Source of the DNA: Paenibacillus catalpae
Lineage (GTDB): Bacteria > Bacillota > Bacilli > Paenibacillales > Paenibacillaceae
Direction of reading: 5' to 3'
Assembly: GCF_900112695.1 (NCBI RefSeq)
Contig: NZ_FOMT01000001.1
Coordinates: forward strand, 1,612,001-1,676,000
DNA: 64,000 nucleotides
A program made the translations under genes and the position numbers. The notes beneath the pieces were generated by a model. That model did no database searches and was not told the origin of the DNA. It saw only the letters and a list, made by a program, of their open reading frames with translations. Each line of letters opens with the position of its first letter. The stretch's first letter is position 1. Shown piece after piece: positions 36,889-45,785 of the stretch.

Positions 36889-39800
36889 ACGCGGGTCAGC
36901 TCTCTTTCCGATAATTTCGAAATTCCGACGATTAATTGACCGGCATTTACGCCGTCACCAGGCTTGACATGAACGGAATGTACAACGCCGTCAAACGGAG
37001 CGCTTTGGGAGAACTCCATCTTCATCGATTCCACGATAATAAGCGAGTCGCCCTTCTTAATGGAATCGCCGGGATTAACGAGTACCTTCCAGACGCTGCC
37101 CGGCATCGAACAAGTCATCGCATCTATCCCGGTCGGCAGCTCTTCGTCATTGACGGGCTTCGAAGAATCCTGATCGGATACGTACTCCGCAAGGCCAAGC
37201 TCCTTCCAGCGCTCGCGCTCTTCATTAAACGACTTTTGCTGCTGGCTCCGGAATTGTCCGGCACTCTCCTCGATCGAATCGAGGAACTGCAAGTATTCGC
37301 CAAGGTCAAAGGTTGTCTCCGTAATCTCTGCTTCAAACCGTCCGCGCGGGAAATCCTCCCGAAGCTGGAGCAGTTCCTCTGCCGTTACCGGATAGAACTG
37401 AATTTGGTCAAAGAAACGGAGCAGCCATGGCTTGCCGGCTTTGAAGCTTTCCGTTGAACGGAGTTTGTTCCACATTTGAATCGTGCGGCCAACGAATTGG
37501 TACCCGCCTGGACCTTCCATCCCGTATACGCACATGTAGGCACCGCCGATTCCAACGGCATTCTCCGGAGTCCAAGTCCGTGCCGGGTTGTACTTGGTAG
37601 TAACAAGACGGTGGCGCGGATCAATTGGCGTAGCAAGCGGCGCTCCCAGATAGACATCACCAAGACCAAGCACCAGATAGCTTGCGTCGAACACAATGCG
37701 CTGTACATCCTCAATACTTTCGAGTCCGTTCACGCGGCGGATAAACTCCAGATTGCTCGGACACCATGGCGCATCCGGACGAACGTTCTGCTGATAACGG
37801 TCAATGGCCAGCTGCGTAGCTGGATCATCCCAGGATAGCGGAAGACGGACAATTCGGGATGGCACGCGAATGGATTCAAGCGGCGGCAGGCTGCTGTCGA
37901 TCGCAAGCAGCTGCTTGGCAGCTTCACGTACATTCATCCGTTTGGCATCAATATGCACCTGTACCGAACGGACACCAGGCGTCAGATCGAGCACCGGAAT
38001 TACTCCGTTTTCACGGATTGCTTCTATTAGAGCATGCACCTGGAAACGCAGAAGCAGATCCAGCTCCAGGGAGCCATATTCGACTAGCAGATTCTCATCT
38101 CCGCTGCAGCGGATTGTAATCGGGAATTTCCGTCCTGCTTCCTCGCGGTACAGGACCGGATATTCCGGCGAGAAAGTCGAATGAATCTCCGGCAAACTGC
38201 CTGCATGAAGCTCATCAGCATGACCTTGCTGAATCGTATCAAGAAGCTCTTCCTGCAGCTTGCGCAGCTCTTCCGCTTCCTCCAGTGTAACAAGCTGGAA
38301 GCGGACTTTATCGCCGGGATGCAGCTGTCCAAGCTTCCAGAATTCAGCCGAAGCCGTCGTAACCGGGCAGACAAATCCGCCAAGACTTGGACCGTCCGGG
38401 CCAAGAAGGATCGGCATGTCGCCGGTCAGATCCAGCGTTCCGACAGCATAAGCATTATCATGGATGTTGGAAGGATGAAGTCCTGCTTCTCCTCCATCCT
38501 CTCTCTCCCATAGCGGCGCCGGGCCAATCAGACGGACACCGGTTCTCGAGCTGTTGAAATGCACCTCGAAGCTTGTATTCGCCAGCTGTTCCAAATATTC
38601 CGGCTTCAGGAATTCGCTTGTGCAATGTGGTCCCGGAATAACGCCAATCGTCCACTCACGGGAAATGGCAGGCTGGAGCTGCGCCGGAAGTGCATGCTGC
38701 ACCTTAATCAAATCTGCTCCTTGATGACGGTTCACGCCAAGCACGTCACCGGTACGGAGCGCACGCCCTCCATGTCCGCCAAAGCCGCCAAGTGTAAAGG
38801 TAGCTGCGCTGCCCAGAATAAGCGGCATATCAAACCCGCCTTCAATAAGAAGGTAAGTGCGCAGGCCAGCTTCTGATTCCCCGAAGCTAAGCACTTGTCC
38901 GCGCTCTGCTCTTACCGGTGTATACATCGGAACAGCCACATCATCCAAAGCCGGCTTCATATCTGCACCCGTTACGCAGAACAGCATGCTGTTGCGGAAT
39001 TTATAGGAGCCGCCGCGCAGCGTCAGCTCAAGTCCGCTTGCCTCATCCGCGTTACCGAGCAGCTTATTGCCAATTCGGAAAGCCAGTGGATCCATCGGTC
39101 CACATGGCGGCACCCCTACATCCCAATGGCCGACACGGCCAGGGTAATCTTGAACCGTTGTTTGAATACCGCCATCCAGCACTTCAAGGGCCGACTCGGA
39201 AGGCGCGAAGCCGTTCAGCATCTGCGTAAATACATCTCCCGTAGCGAATTGCTTCTCATCCAGAAGCGCTTGAACATATTGCAGATTGGTCGTAATACCA
39301 TAGAAGCGCGTCTCGCTCAAAGCCTGCTTCAGCTTTGCGATCGCATCCTCCCGGTTCTCGCCATGGACGATAACCTTGGCCAGCATCGGATCATACAGCG
39401 TGGTTACCGTGATGCCGTCGCGTACCCAAGTTTCCGTACGAGCCTCACGGGCAAATAACGCCTGATCCAGCTGACCTGCACTTGGGCGGAAACCTTGCAG
39501 GCAATCCTCGGCATAAATACGGGCTTGAATGCTATGTCCTTTGGACGCTGGGACTAATGCTTCCAGGCCGTGCAGCTCACCTGCTGCCTCCTTCGCCATC
39601 CACTCCACGAGATCGAGGCCAAGCACTTCCTCCGTAACCCCGTGCTCCACCTGCAGGCGGGTATTCACCTCAAGGAAATAGAATTTGCAGCTGGACGGAT
39701 CATACAGAAACTCAACGGTTCCCGCACTGCGGTATCCTGCCACAGCAGCAAGCCGCTTCGCGCACGCAAGAATTTCTGCCCGGACTTCAGCCGGGAATTG

Positions 39801-40532
39801 CGGAGCAGGGCTCTCCTCCACTACCTTCTGATTGCGGCGTTGAACGGAACAGTCACGTTCGCCAAGAGCTACAACTTCCCCAAATTCGTTGCCAAAGATC
39901 TGAACTTCGACGTGACGGGCTTTCGCAATATATTTCTCCAGGAACATGCCGCCGTTTTTGAAATTCGCTTCAGCCAGATGGCGTACACTATCGAAGGCAG
40001 TCCGCAGAGCTGCTTCATCTTCGCATACCCGCATGCCGATTCCGCCGCCGCCTGCTGTGCTTTTCAGAATAACCGGATAGCCGATTTCCGCAGCATGAGC
40101 CGCTGCTTCATCAAGCTCCGTCAGAAGAGGGGTGCCCGGAAGCAGCGGAACATTCGCTCTTTCAGCGAGCTCCCGCGCGGAATGCTTCAGGCCAAAGGCC
40201 TCCATCTGCTCAGGCGTTGGGCCGATAAAGACAATACCATTCTCGCGGCATGCACGGGCAAAATCCGCGTTTTCGCTCAGGAAGCCATAGCCGGGATGAA
40301 TCGCTTGAGCTCCGGTGTCTTTGGCAATCTGGAGGATAAGATCCGCGTTCAAATAGCTTTCCTTCGCAGGTCCATCGCCCAGAAGCACCGCTTCATCCGC
40401 TTGGTCGACGTGTTGGCTGTCCTGGTCTGCTTTCGTATATACAGCCACAGAGGCAATTCCCATCTTGCGAAGCGTTCTTTCAATTCGGACGGCAATGGCG
40501 CCCCGATTGGCAATCAATACTTTTGTAAACAT
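36885..40532 (-). CDS. Biotin-dependent guanidine (urea-type) carboxylase
   Basis: 1215 residues, a single-chain carboxylase. Biotin carboxylase residues 1-450 (MFTKVLIANRGAIAVRIER; HPGYGFLSENADFA; FLEVNTRLQVEHGVTEE), then KipA- and KipI-like carboxyltransferase domains (roughly 460-1030), a linker, and a biotinyl domain with ESMKME, biotin Lys near 1171. The family was first called urea carboxylase; work on ykkC-linked members showed many prefer guanidine. Both guanidine-I riboswitches of this locus support that here. Ribosome site GAGGAGAGG upstream. It makes carboxyguanidine, deiminated by the next two proteins. Confidence 0.9.
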   Translation of the reverse strand: MFTKVLIANRGAIAVRIERTLRKMGIASVAVYTKADQDSQHVDQADEAVLLGDGPAKESYLNADLILQIAKDTGAQAIHPGYGFLSENADFARACRENGIVFIGPTPEQMEAFGLKHSARELAERANVPLLPGTPLLTELDEAAAHAAEIGYPVILKSTAGGGGIGMRVCEDEAALRTAFDSVRHLAEANFKNGGMFLEKYIAKARHVEVQIFGNEFGEVVALGERDCSVQRRNQKVVEESPAPQFPAEVRAEILACAKRLAAVAGYRSAGTVEFLYDPSSCKFYFLEVNTRLQVEHGVTEEVLGLDLVEWMAKEAAGELHGLEALVPASKGHSIQARIYAEDCLQGFRPSAGQLDQALFAREARTETWVRDGITVTTLYDPMLAKVIVHGENREDAIAKLKQALSETRFYGITTNLQYVQALLDEKQFATGDVFTQMLNGFAPSESALEVLDGGIQTTVQDYPGRVGHWDVGVPPCGPMDPLAFRIGNKLLGNADEASGLELTLRGGSYKFRNSMLFCVTGADMKPALDDVAVPMYTPVRAERGQVLSFGESEAGLRTYLLIEGGFDMPLILGSAATFTLGGFGGHGGRALRTGDVLGVNRHQGADLIKVQHALPAQLQPAISREWTIGVIPGPHCTSEFLKPEYLEQLANTSFEVHFNSSRTGVRLIGPAPLWEREDGGEAGLHPSNIHDNAYAVGTLDLTGDMPILLGPDGPSLGGFVCPVTTASAEFWKLGQLHPGDKVRFQLVTLEEAEELRKLQEELLDTIQQGHADELHAGSLPEIHSTFSPEYPVLYREEAGRKFPITIRCSGDENLLVEYGSLELDLLLRFQVHALIEAIRENGVIPVLDLTPGVRSVQVHIDAKRMNVREAAKQLLAIDSSLPPLESIRVPSRIVRLPLSWDDPATQLAIDRYQQNVRPDAPWCPSNLEFIRRVNGLESIEDVQRIVFDASYLVLGLGDVYLGAPLATPIDPRHRLVTTKYNPARTWTPENAVGIGGAYMCVYGMEGPGGYQFVGRTIQMWNKLRSTESFKAGKPWLLRFFDQIQFYPVTAEELLQLREDFPRGRFEAEITETTFDLGEYLQFLDSIEESAGQFRSQQQKSFNEERERWKELGLAEYVSDQDSSKPVNDEELPTGIDAMTCSMPGSVWKVLVNPGDSIKKGDSLIIVESMKMEFSQSAPFDGVVHSVHVKPGDGVNAGQLIVGISKLSERELTRV

Positions 40533-40560
40533 AGAAACCTCTCCTCTTCTCCCAGGATGT

Positions 40561-41211
40561 CTAGTTATTCCAGATCAGGACGCGAACCGGCGTCGGATTA
40601 TAAGCATTGCACGGGTTATTAAGCTGCGGACAATTACTGATAAGGACCGCGGTACGGCCAACCGATTGCATTTCTACGTACGCTCCGGGCGAAGAGACGC
40701 CATCATCGAATTTCAGTCCGCCTTCAGGCGTAACCGGCACATTCATGAAGAAGTTAACATTCGGAGCGAGATCCCGTTTGCCATACGGTTCGCCGCGCTG
40801 CGCCAGCTGCAGCATAAACGTATCCCGGCAGTTATGCATGTGCAGCTTCTCATGCGCGTATCGTACGGTGTTGCTTTGCGCGGAGCAGGATCCGCCTACC
40901 GTATCGTGTCGTCCGCAAGTATCGGCGACGATCTTCACGAGTTCCTTGCCTGATTCCGCGAGCAGAACCGAGCCTGTTGTTAAGTAAATGTTCTGTTGAT
41001 TCGTAATCGTGGCAACCGCGCTGTAATGATCCTCCGGGTTATCTGCATCGAAGAACAGCGTATCTGCTGCCTGATTTCCTTCCAGGTCCACAATGCGAAG
41101 CACCTGACCGGGCTCCAGGTCATACATCCAGCCATCCCCTGCCAAAATCACTTCATTATAGATCGCTGCCTCAGGCAAGCGTGTGCTCTCAACTCGGTTA
41201 AAGCTTCCCAT
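40561..41211 (-). CDS. Carboxyguanidine deiminase subunit (urea carboxylase-associated protein, DUF1989)
   Basis: 216 residues. DUF1989 fold with [21 protein letters not shown] at the start, [22 protein letters not shown] (divided Cys/His metal-site residues) in the middle and [18 protein letters not shown] 41211 follows AGGAGG by nine bases; the earlier start at 41250 lies in a repeat. DUF1989 pairs beside ykkC-linked carboxylases are reported as CgdA/CgdB, which convert carboxyguanidine to allophanate with ammonia release. Which subunit this is cannot be settled by reading. 28 bp upstream of the carboxylase gene. Confidence 0.85.
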   Translation of the reverse strand: MGSFNRVESTRLPEAAIYNEVILAGDGWMYDLEPGQVLRIVDLEGNQAADTLFFDADNPEDHYSAVATITNQQNIYLTTGSVLLAESGKELVKIVADTCGRHDTVGGSCSAQSNTVRYAHEKLHMHNCRDTFMLQLAQRGEPYGKRDLAPNVNFFMNVPVTPEGGLKFDDGVSSPGAYVEMQSVGRTAVLISNCPQLNNPCNAYNPTPVRVLIWNN

Positions 41212-41229
41212 TGGTTGTTTCCTCCTAAA

Positions 41230-41289
41230 ATGAATTGTGAAGCAATTCATGCTTCGAAAGCGTAGGCTTTATGAATTGTGAAGCAATTC
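41230..41289. repeat. 60-bp nested palindromic repeat between the two deiminase genes
   Basis: ATGAATTGTGAAGCAATTC occurs twice (41230-41248 and 41271-41289). Each copy holds a GAATTG/CAATTC hairpin; the 22 bases between carry GCTT/AAGC and AAAGC/GCTTT stems. It looks like a small interspersed (REP/MITE-like) element and lies in the 104-bp intercistronic gap. It could also stabilise or process the mRNA. Confidence 0.7.
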
Positions 41290-41315
41290 CTATATTTATC
41301 GCAATATTCCGACGA

Positions 41316-42035
41316 TTATAGATCAAGCAATTGATGATAGCTCCATGTATTCTCGAATGCTCTGCGGTTCTCCGGTCTGTAATTCAAGCAATAATCTTCT
41401 TCGTCTACTGCGTCTGCTTCCGATACTTCAATGCTCACCGGGACCGAAGGATAATCGGTACGAGGATCCAGCGGGCTTGGCGTATTGGACAAGACGAACA
41501 GGACATCCATTTCCGTACGAAGAACGACCGTAGCTCCCGCCGGGCAATGATCAACGTCATAATGCATCTGCCCTTCATCGTCTACATACACCTTGGAGAA
41601 CAGATTCACGACCGGCGACAGGTCTCTTACTCCAAGTCCGTTGCGAGTCAGCTCTACCGCGAAGTTCTCTTGCCCCGACCTGCGCCATTCATTACGCAAC
41701 TCCTGATAGGTCGTCTTCCCGTATTTGCGGTCGGTTAGTGCTCTTGTTGTGTAGCCGCTTAGCGTATCATGCCAGCCCAGACTGTCCTCCACGATACTCG
41801 CAAGCACCCTTCCGTTATCGCTCATTAATGTGTTGCCTCTAGTCAAATGGGCAGTATATTGCGCTTTTAGTGAATCCGGCATATTGTAGCGTTCCGTTAA
41901 GTCCTTCGCGTTAAATAGCATGATCGACAGGTTAGCGCCTGCTTCCAGAGCGGTGAACCGGATCAGTCTGCCGCGTCTGACGACTCCGGACCATTTCTCC
42001 CCTGCACGAATCGATGTTTTCCAGATGCTGTTCAT
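41316..42035 (-). CDS. Carboxyguanidine deiminase subunit (urea carboxylase-associated protein, DUF1989)
   Basis: 239 residues, homologous to the next gene's product: AGANLSIMLFNAKDLTERYN, SIVEDSLGWHDTLSGYTTRA, SPVVNLFSKVYVDDEG. Ribosome site AGGGGGAAATGCG before the ATG. First gene of the operon deiminase - deiminase - carboxylase - allophanate hydrolase, and directly behind a guanidine-I riboswitch. With its partner it should convert carboxyguanidine to allophanate in the cytoplasm. Symbols cgdA/cgdB apply to the pair, but the assignment of each is uncertain. Confidence 0.85.
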   Translation of the reverse strand: MNSIWKTSIRAGEKWSGVVRRGRLIRFTALEAGANLSIMLFNAKDLTERYNMPDSLKAQYTAHLTRGNTLMSDNGRVLASIVEDSLGWHDTLSGYTTRALTDRKYGKTTYQELRNEWRRSGQENFAVELTRNGLGVRDLSPVVNLFSKVYVDDEGQMHYDVDHCPAGATVVLRTEMDVLFVLSNTPSPLDPRTDYPSVPVSIEVSEADAVDEEDYCLNYRPENRRAFENTWSYHQLLDL

Positions 42036-42061
42036 CGCATTTCCCCCTAAATGTTGATAAT

Positions 42062-42200
42062 AAAAAAAGCCCGGGAGAATGATCTCCCAGGCTTTTATCC
42101 TTCCGTGTCATATGGCCGGCCGCAACTTCCAGCTTCCGCCATACGCCGTCTCTCGGACCAGCCTTGACTTTACTCGTCAACGGAACCCTAGACAGCTTTG
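42062..42200 (-). promoter_or_regulatory. Guanidine-I (ykkC) riboswitch 1 with terminator
   Basis: Minus strand, in order: CTAGGGTTCCG (42182-42192), CTGGTCCGAGAG (42150-42161), ACACGG with GGATAAAAGCC, then a GGGAG/CTCCC terminator hairpin and seven T residues (42062-42091). These are the hallmark blocks of the ykkC class whose ligand is guanidinium. Guanidine binding should prevent the terminator and switch the degradation operon on. Confidence 0.93.
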
Positions 42201-42264
42201 CCGTTCTGGGTTATGTAACCTTCCAGAACTTATATTCAGATGTGATGATTGCTAACATAGCCCA

Positions 42265-42293
42265 AGTATAAGTGGATTGTTTTTCCGTGTCAA
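42265..42293 (-). promoter_or_regulatory. Sigma-A promoter of the guanidine-degradation operon
   Basis: TTGACA (42288-42293), 17-bp spacer, TATACT (42265-42270): near-consensus, about 70 bp ahead of riboswitch 1. Confidence 0.85.
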
Positions 42294-42304
42294 TATACAT
42301 TACA
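42288..42304 (-). promoter_or_regulatory. GlnR/TnrA-type box overlapping the -35
   Basis: TGTAATGTATATTGACA fits TGTNA-N7-TNACA at every fixed position and contains the -35 hexamer. Binding here should block RNA polymerase, so nitrogen excess would repress the operon. Confidence 0.7.
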
Positions 42305-42311
42305 TAAAAAA

Positions 42312-43670
42312 TTATTTCAGGTCCGATTCCATCGTAGCGGATGTCGGAAAGAGCGGCGTTGCGCTTGATTCCCGTGCTGCACGAGTATGCCTGGTGCGGA
42401 ACAAGTAATAAGTTACGCCAAAGACAAGCCATACACATCCAAGCAGCAGCGCCTGGGTATCAAGCAGCGTAATCAGCCAAATGATAAACGACGCCCCGAT
42501 CAACGGGAAGATCAAATATTGGAACGTTTGCTTCAAGGAACGTTGTCTGCGCTTAATGAAGCACTCCACAATGACAGATATGTTAACAAAGGCAAATGAG
42601 GTTAAAGCGCCAAAGCTAACGAATTTAACCGCCATATCCAGACTAATGACGAGTGCAAGCAGAGAAATGATCGAGACAAGCACGATATTATTGACCGGCG
42701 TGCGGTATTTCGGATGAAGCGCCCCAAAAAACTTTTTCGGCAGGATCGAATCACGTCCCAACACATACATCAGGCGCGATACGCTCGTAACAGAAGTGAG
42801 CCCTTGCGTGAAGATTGCAAAAATTAAGACGGTCGTAAAGATTGCGCCAAGCGTTGCTCCTCCAGCGAGCTTCATCAATTCAAAACCTGCAGCATCCATG
42901 TTATTGAATGTCAGGTTAGGATATCGCATCTGGATAAGCACGGAGGTTGTAATGTAGAGGATGCTTGCGATAAGAATGATGAGCATAATGGCTTTTGGTA
43001 TCGTCTTCTTCGCGTTGATTGTCTCCTCCGACAGCGTTGATACCGTGTCAAAACCGAGGAAAGAGAAGCAAATAAGCGAAGCGCCGGCAAGTAATGTGGA
43101 CAACCCGGCATCCATATGCGTGAACGGCAGTACCACATCCTGCGCACCAGACAGCCCTTTGAACATATAGCCACAGAACAATGCGATAAACACGATTTGG
43201 AAGAGAACAAACATCTTGCTTAAGCTTGCGGAGAATTTAATGCCTGCAATATTGACGACAGCCAGGATGACATTCAGCAGGATGATCCAGACATAAGCCG
43301 GCACTGCAGGAAATTGGGCATTGAGATATATGCCAAAGGTCAGGCACGCGATAATCGGGGAGAACAAGTAGTCCAGCAGAATCGCCCACCCTACCGTAAA
43401 GCCGGGAATGGGGTGCAACGATTTCTTTACATACGTATAGGAGGAACCGGATCCCGGAAAAATCTTGGCCATGACGCTATAGCTGTAAGCCGTGAAGAAG
43501 ATGGCTACGATCGACAGCGAGTATGCCTCCGTGATCATGCCCTTCGAAGCATCATAGGCAATTCCGAATACCGAGAAGTAAATCATTGGCGTCATCCAGG
43601 CCAGCCCGAGTGCAACAACCTGAACGAGTGTAAGTGATTGGCGCAGCGTAATTTCTTGTTTCATCTCCAT
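42312..43670 (-). CDS. APC-superfamily permease, probable guanidine importer
   Basis: 452 residues, about 12 membrane helices. N-terminal SLTLVQVVALGLAWMTPMIYF, FPGSGSSYTYVKKS and SFLGFDTVSTLSEETINAKK are typical of amino acid permeases of the YgjI/YbeC type. It has its own promoter, GlnR-type box and guanidine-I riboswitch and lies directly before the degradation operon in the same direction. Guanidine or a guanidino compound is therefore the likely cargo. Efflux is less likely because the neighbours break the ligand down. Ribosome site GGGAGGAG before ATG 43670, with ATG 43664 as an alternative. Confidence 0.88.
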   Translation of the reverse strand: MEMKQEITLRQSLTLVQVVALGLAWMTPMIYFSVFGIAYDASKGMITEAYSLSIVAIFFTAYSYSVMAKIFPGSGSSYTYVKKSLHPIPGFTVGWAILLDYLFSPIIACLTFGIYLNAQFPAVPAYVWIILLNVILAVVNIAGIKFSASLSKMFVLFQIVFIALFCGYMFKGLSGAQDVVLPFTHMDAGLSTLLAGASLICFSFLGFDTVSTLSEETINAKKTIPKAIMLIILIASILYITTSVLIQMRYPNLTFNNMDAAGFELMKLAGGATLGAIFTTVLIFAIFTQGLTSVTSVSRLMYVLGRDSILPKKFFGALHPKYRTPVNNIVLVSIISLLALVISLDMAVKFVSFGALTSFAFVNISVIVECFIKRRQRSLKQTFQYLIFPLIGASFIIWLITLLDTQALLLGCVWLVFGVTYYLFRTRHTRAARESSATPLFPTSATMESDLK

Positions 43671-43695
43671 ACTCCTCCCTCAATCTGGACAAAAA

Positions 43696-43822
43696 TAAAA
43701 AGCCGCGGGAAGATATTGTTCATATCCTCCCGGGCTTTTCTCCCTCCGTGGACACAGCCGCCTGGCTGTGCGTCCTCTCTCGGACCAGACCAGCGGCATG
43801 CCGCTGCGGAACCCTAGAGAAC
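43696..43822 (-). promoter_or_regulatory. Guanidine-I (ykkC) riboswitch 2 with terminator
   Basis: Minus strand: CTAGGGTTCCG (43807-43817), CTGGTCCGAGAG (43777-43788), CCACGGAGGGAGAAAAGCC, then a GCCCGGGAGGATAT / ATATCTTCCCGCGGC terminator hairpin with TTTTTATTTTT. Same class as riboswitch 1 but with different stem sequences, so an old rather than recent duplication. The 43671-44039 gap holds this element, its promoter and one terminator. Confidence 0.93.
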
Positions 43823-43884
43823 AATTGGCTATTCAATTGTTTAATCTCACGCGAGGTAAGCTCACATGCTTCGTTTCAACTTGA

Positions 43885-43901
43885 TGTTATCTAATATAAC
43901 A
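43885..43901. promoter_or_regulatory. GlnR/TnrA-type box in the permease promoter
   Basis: TGTTATCTAATATAACA, a perfect TGTNA-N7-TNACA palindrome. It covers the -10 of the permease promoter, a position expected for repression. Confidence 0.72.
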
Positions 43902-43920
43902 TGAAATTCATGCTTTTCAA
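43893..43920 (-). promoter_or_regulatory. Promoter of the guanidine permease leader
   Basis: TTGAAA (43915-43920), 16-bp spacer, TATATT (43893-43898), about 70 bp ahead of riboswitch 2. Confidence 0.6.
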
Positions 43921-43988
43921 GACCTTTTTAGAAATTTATTCTTTTAATGTTCGTATTGTTCACATTGAAACGTTTTCCTTTACCTTTA

Positions 43989-44033
43989 TAAAAAAGAAGC
44001 CTGCTCTACTTGGTGTAGAGCAGGCTTCTATCA
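43989..44033 (-). terminator. Terminator of the 5'-nucleotidase gene
   Basis: GAAGCCTGCTCTAC pairs with GTAGAGCAGGCTTC; TTTTTT follows on the minus strand. Confidence 0.92.
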
Positions 44034-44039
44034 ATACTT

Positions 44040-45611
44040 CTACCAAATAATCTGCCAACTGTCTGTATCCATAGCCTTAATAATGCCTCGAGAACGAATA
44101 TATTCAGCTGCCAGTTCTGCCATATCCGCTGCGCCTTCATAGAGGATCGGCTTACCGCGGAACATATCATAATTACCGCCCCCTCCTGCACGGTAACTGT
44201 TCATAACAACCGTATACTCGGCGTCCCTGTAAAGCTCCTCGCCATTTCGGGTAAGTCTCGTAATGCGTTCGCCAACAGGGAATGACAAGTCAATGTCATA
44301 TTCAATTCCTGACCACATGTCGTAATTGTAATGCTGTGCTTTAGGTGTAAGATAATCCTCGCTTACTTTCAGCCGTCCATCTTGTCCGAGGTCAAAATAA
44401 GCCGCAGACTGCTCCAATGCCAACCTAATATCCTCACCTGTCAATCGCAATACACGCAGTGTATTCGGATACACGAAAGCAGACAGCACATCTCTCATGG
44501 TGATGATCGCCTCAAAGCCTCTTGACTCTTCGCTGAGCAGGGCCGCAACCGATAATTCCGCACCGGTAGCCTCTATCTGGACCTGATGGATGAATTGCAC
44601 GAATGGATGTGGTGCCTTCCGGCATTCAAAAGGATCCTCAATTAACAGTTTCCCTTCCGTCCTGCCGATGGGTTGGTCCAGCCACTCTTGAGTCCTGCGC
44701 TCCACTTCCTCCGTAAGAGCCATCACTTGTTCGTCTGCTGCTATATGCAAACCGGGCTCGAGCAGACGGACAGTCTTCCCGCTAACCTCCCAGCGTCCCT
44801 CTTGCCGCTGAGCATCAACCGTTATTTGCCCCAAAGCCTGACCATTACATCCCGTCTGCACAATGGCAACACCATTCCATTCACCCGCTAGACAACGATG
44901 CTGATGACCCGTTATAAGGACATCAATCCCCGGCACCTCCATGCAGATGGCATAGGCCTGATTCTCGCCGGTTAACCGCTCCGTCGCTTGACCGGTATCC
45001 AGATGACGTTCAAACCCTCCATGATAACTGACAATCAGCAGATCCGGTTGTTCATGCTTCCGTATGTAAGCTGCCCACTCCTTGACCGATTCAAGAGCAT
45101 CGAGGAACGCCAGTCCTGCAATATGACTTGGGTTCTCCCAATAAGGAATATAATGGGTTGTTACGCCAAGAATAGCCACCTTTAGTTTACCGCCTATCGA
45201 CTTCACCAGATAAGGCTTCCCAAAAGCCGGCTCCCTTTCAGATACGATATTGGCAGCCAGCCAAGGAAATTCAGACCCGGACACCGCTGACCGAAGCTTG
45301 GCAAGTCCAAAATTAAACTCATGGTTCCCGGGCACTGCAGCGTCATAGCTAAGCCCATTCATCACTTCAATACAAGGATGAACCTTCGCACCGTAAGCGG
45401 CAGCATAGGCCGCAAATGGCGAACCTTGCAGCATATCTCCATTATCAATGAGCAACAGTTCCGGAGACTTTTTCCTCTCCTCTTTGATCAATGCTGCCAG
45501 CTTGGCAAGTCCCGATGAAGTCTCTTCCCCTGTCCGATAATCCAAAGGATGAATATAGCCATGTATATCGCTTGTGACCAAAATTACGCATTGCATGGTC
45601 TCCCTATTCAT
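44040..45611 (-). CDS. 5'-nucleotidase / 2',3'-cyclic phosphodiesterase family metallophosphatase
   Basis: 523 residues. N-terminal calcineurin-like domain with VTSDIHGYIHP, LLIDNGDMLQGSP, VPGNHEFNFG, SYHGGFER and ITGHQHRC, giving the full di-metal ligand set. The C-terminal 5'-nucleotidase domain (residues 330-520) includes RVLRLTGEDIRLALEQSA and MNSYRAGGGGNYDMF. No signal peptide, so it acts in the cytoplasm, unlike secreted UshA-type enzymes. It would release phosphate from nucleotides or other phosphoesters. Divergent from the PhnDCEE importer. Confidence 0.88.
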   Translation of the reverse strand: MNRETMQCVILVTSDIHGYIHPLDYRTGEETSSGLAKLAALIKEERKKSPELLLIDNGDMLQGSPFAAYAAAYGAKVHPCIEVMNGLSYDAAVPGNHEFNFGLAKLRSAVSGSEFPWLAANIVSEREPAFGKPYLVKSIGGKLKVAILGVTTHYIPYWENPSHIAGLAFLDALESVKEWAAYIRKHEQPDLLIVSYHGGFERHLDTGQATERLTGENQAYAICMEVPGIDVLITGHQHRCLAGEWNGVAIVQTGCNGQALGQITVDAQRQEGRWEVSGKTVRLLEPGLHIAADEQVMALTEEVERRTQEWLDQPIGRTEGKLLIEDPFECRKAPHPFVQFIHQVQIEATGAELSVAALLSEESRGFEAIITMRDVLSAFVYPNTLRVLRLTGEDIRLALEQSAAYFDLGQDGRLKVSEDYLTPKAQHYNYDMWSGIEYDIDLSFPVGERITRLTRNGEELYRDAEYTVVMNSYRAGGGGNYDMFRGKPILYEGAADMAELAAEYIRSRGIIKAMDTDSWQIIW

Positions 45612-45681
45612 TGTCTGACCTCCCGAGCTTCTAAGAATTCTAGCGTCATTGTAACAGAGACCTATTATCCAAGATATGACT

Positions 45682-45717
45682 TTATAACCATTTACAAATA
45701 CTTATCTCCTCTTTGAC
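45682..45717 (+). promoter_or_regulatory. Possible Pho-type direct repeats upstream of phnD
   Basis: TTATAACCAT, TTACAAATAC, TTATCTCCTC and a following TTGACC recur every ten bases. PhoP boxes in Bacillus are TTAACA-like hexamers every 11 bases, so the resemblance is only partial. A TATAGT (45739-45744) lies at -10 distance downstream. Confidence 0.3.
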
Positions 45718-45785
45718 CTCCCGTTAATAGAACTTCCCTATAGTGGACAGGTATTAAAAAATAGAAATATTTGGAGGGTTTGGAA

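Noticed and set aside
36885-40532. Acetyl-CoA or pyruvate carboxylase
   Set aside because: The domain order (biotin carboxylase, KipA/KipI-like, biotinyl) and the allophanate hydrolase and DUF1989 neighbours fit only the urea/guanidine carboxylase group.
39570-40622. 350-codon plus-strand open frame
   Set aside because: It lies antisense to the biotin carboxylase part of the carboxylase gene; its translation has no domain or membrane pattern and no ribosome site. A shadow of a GC-biased coding strand.
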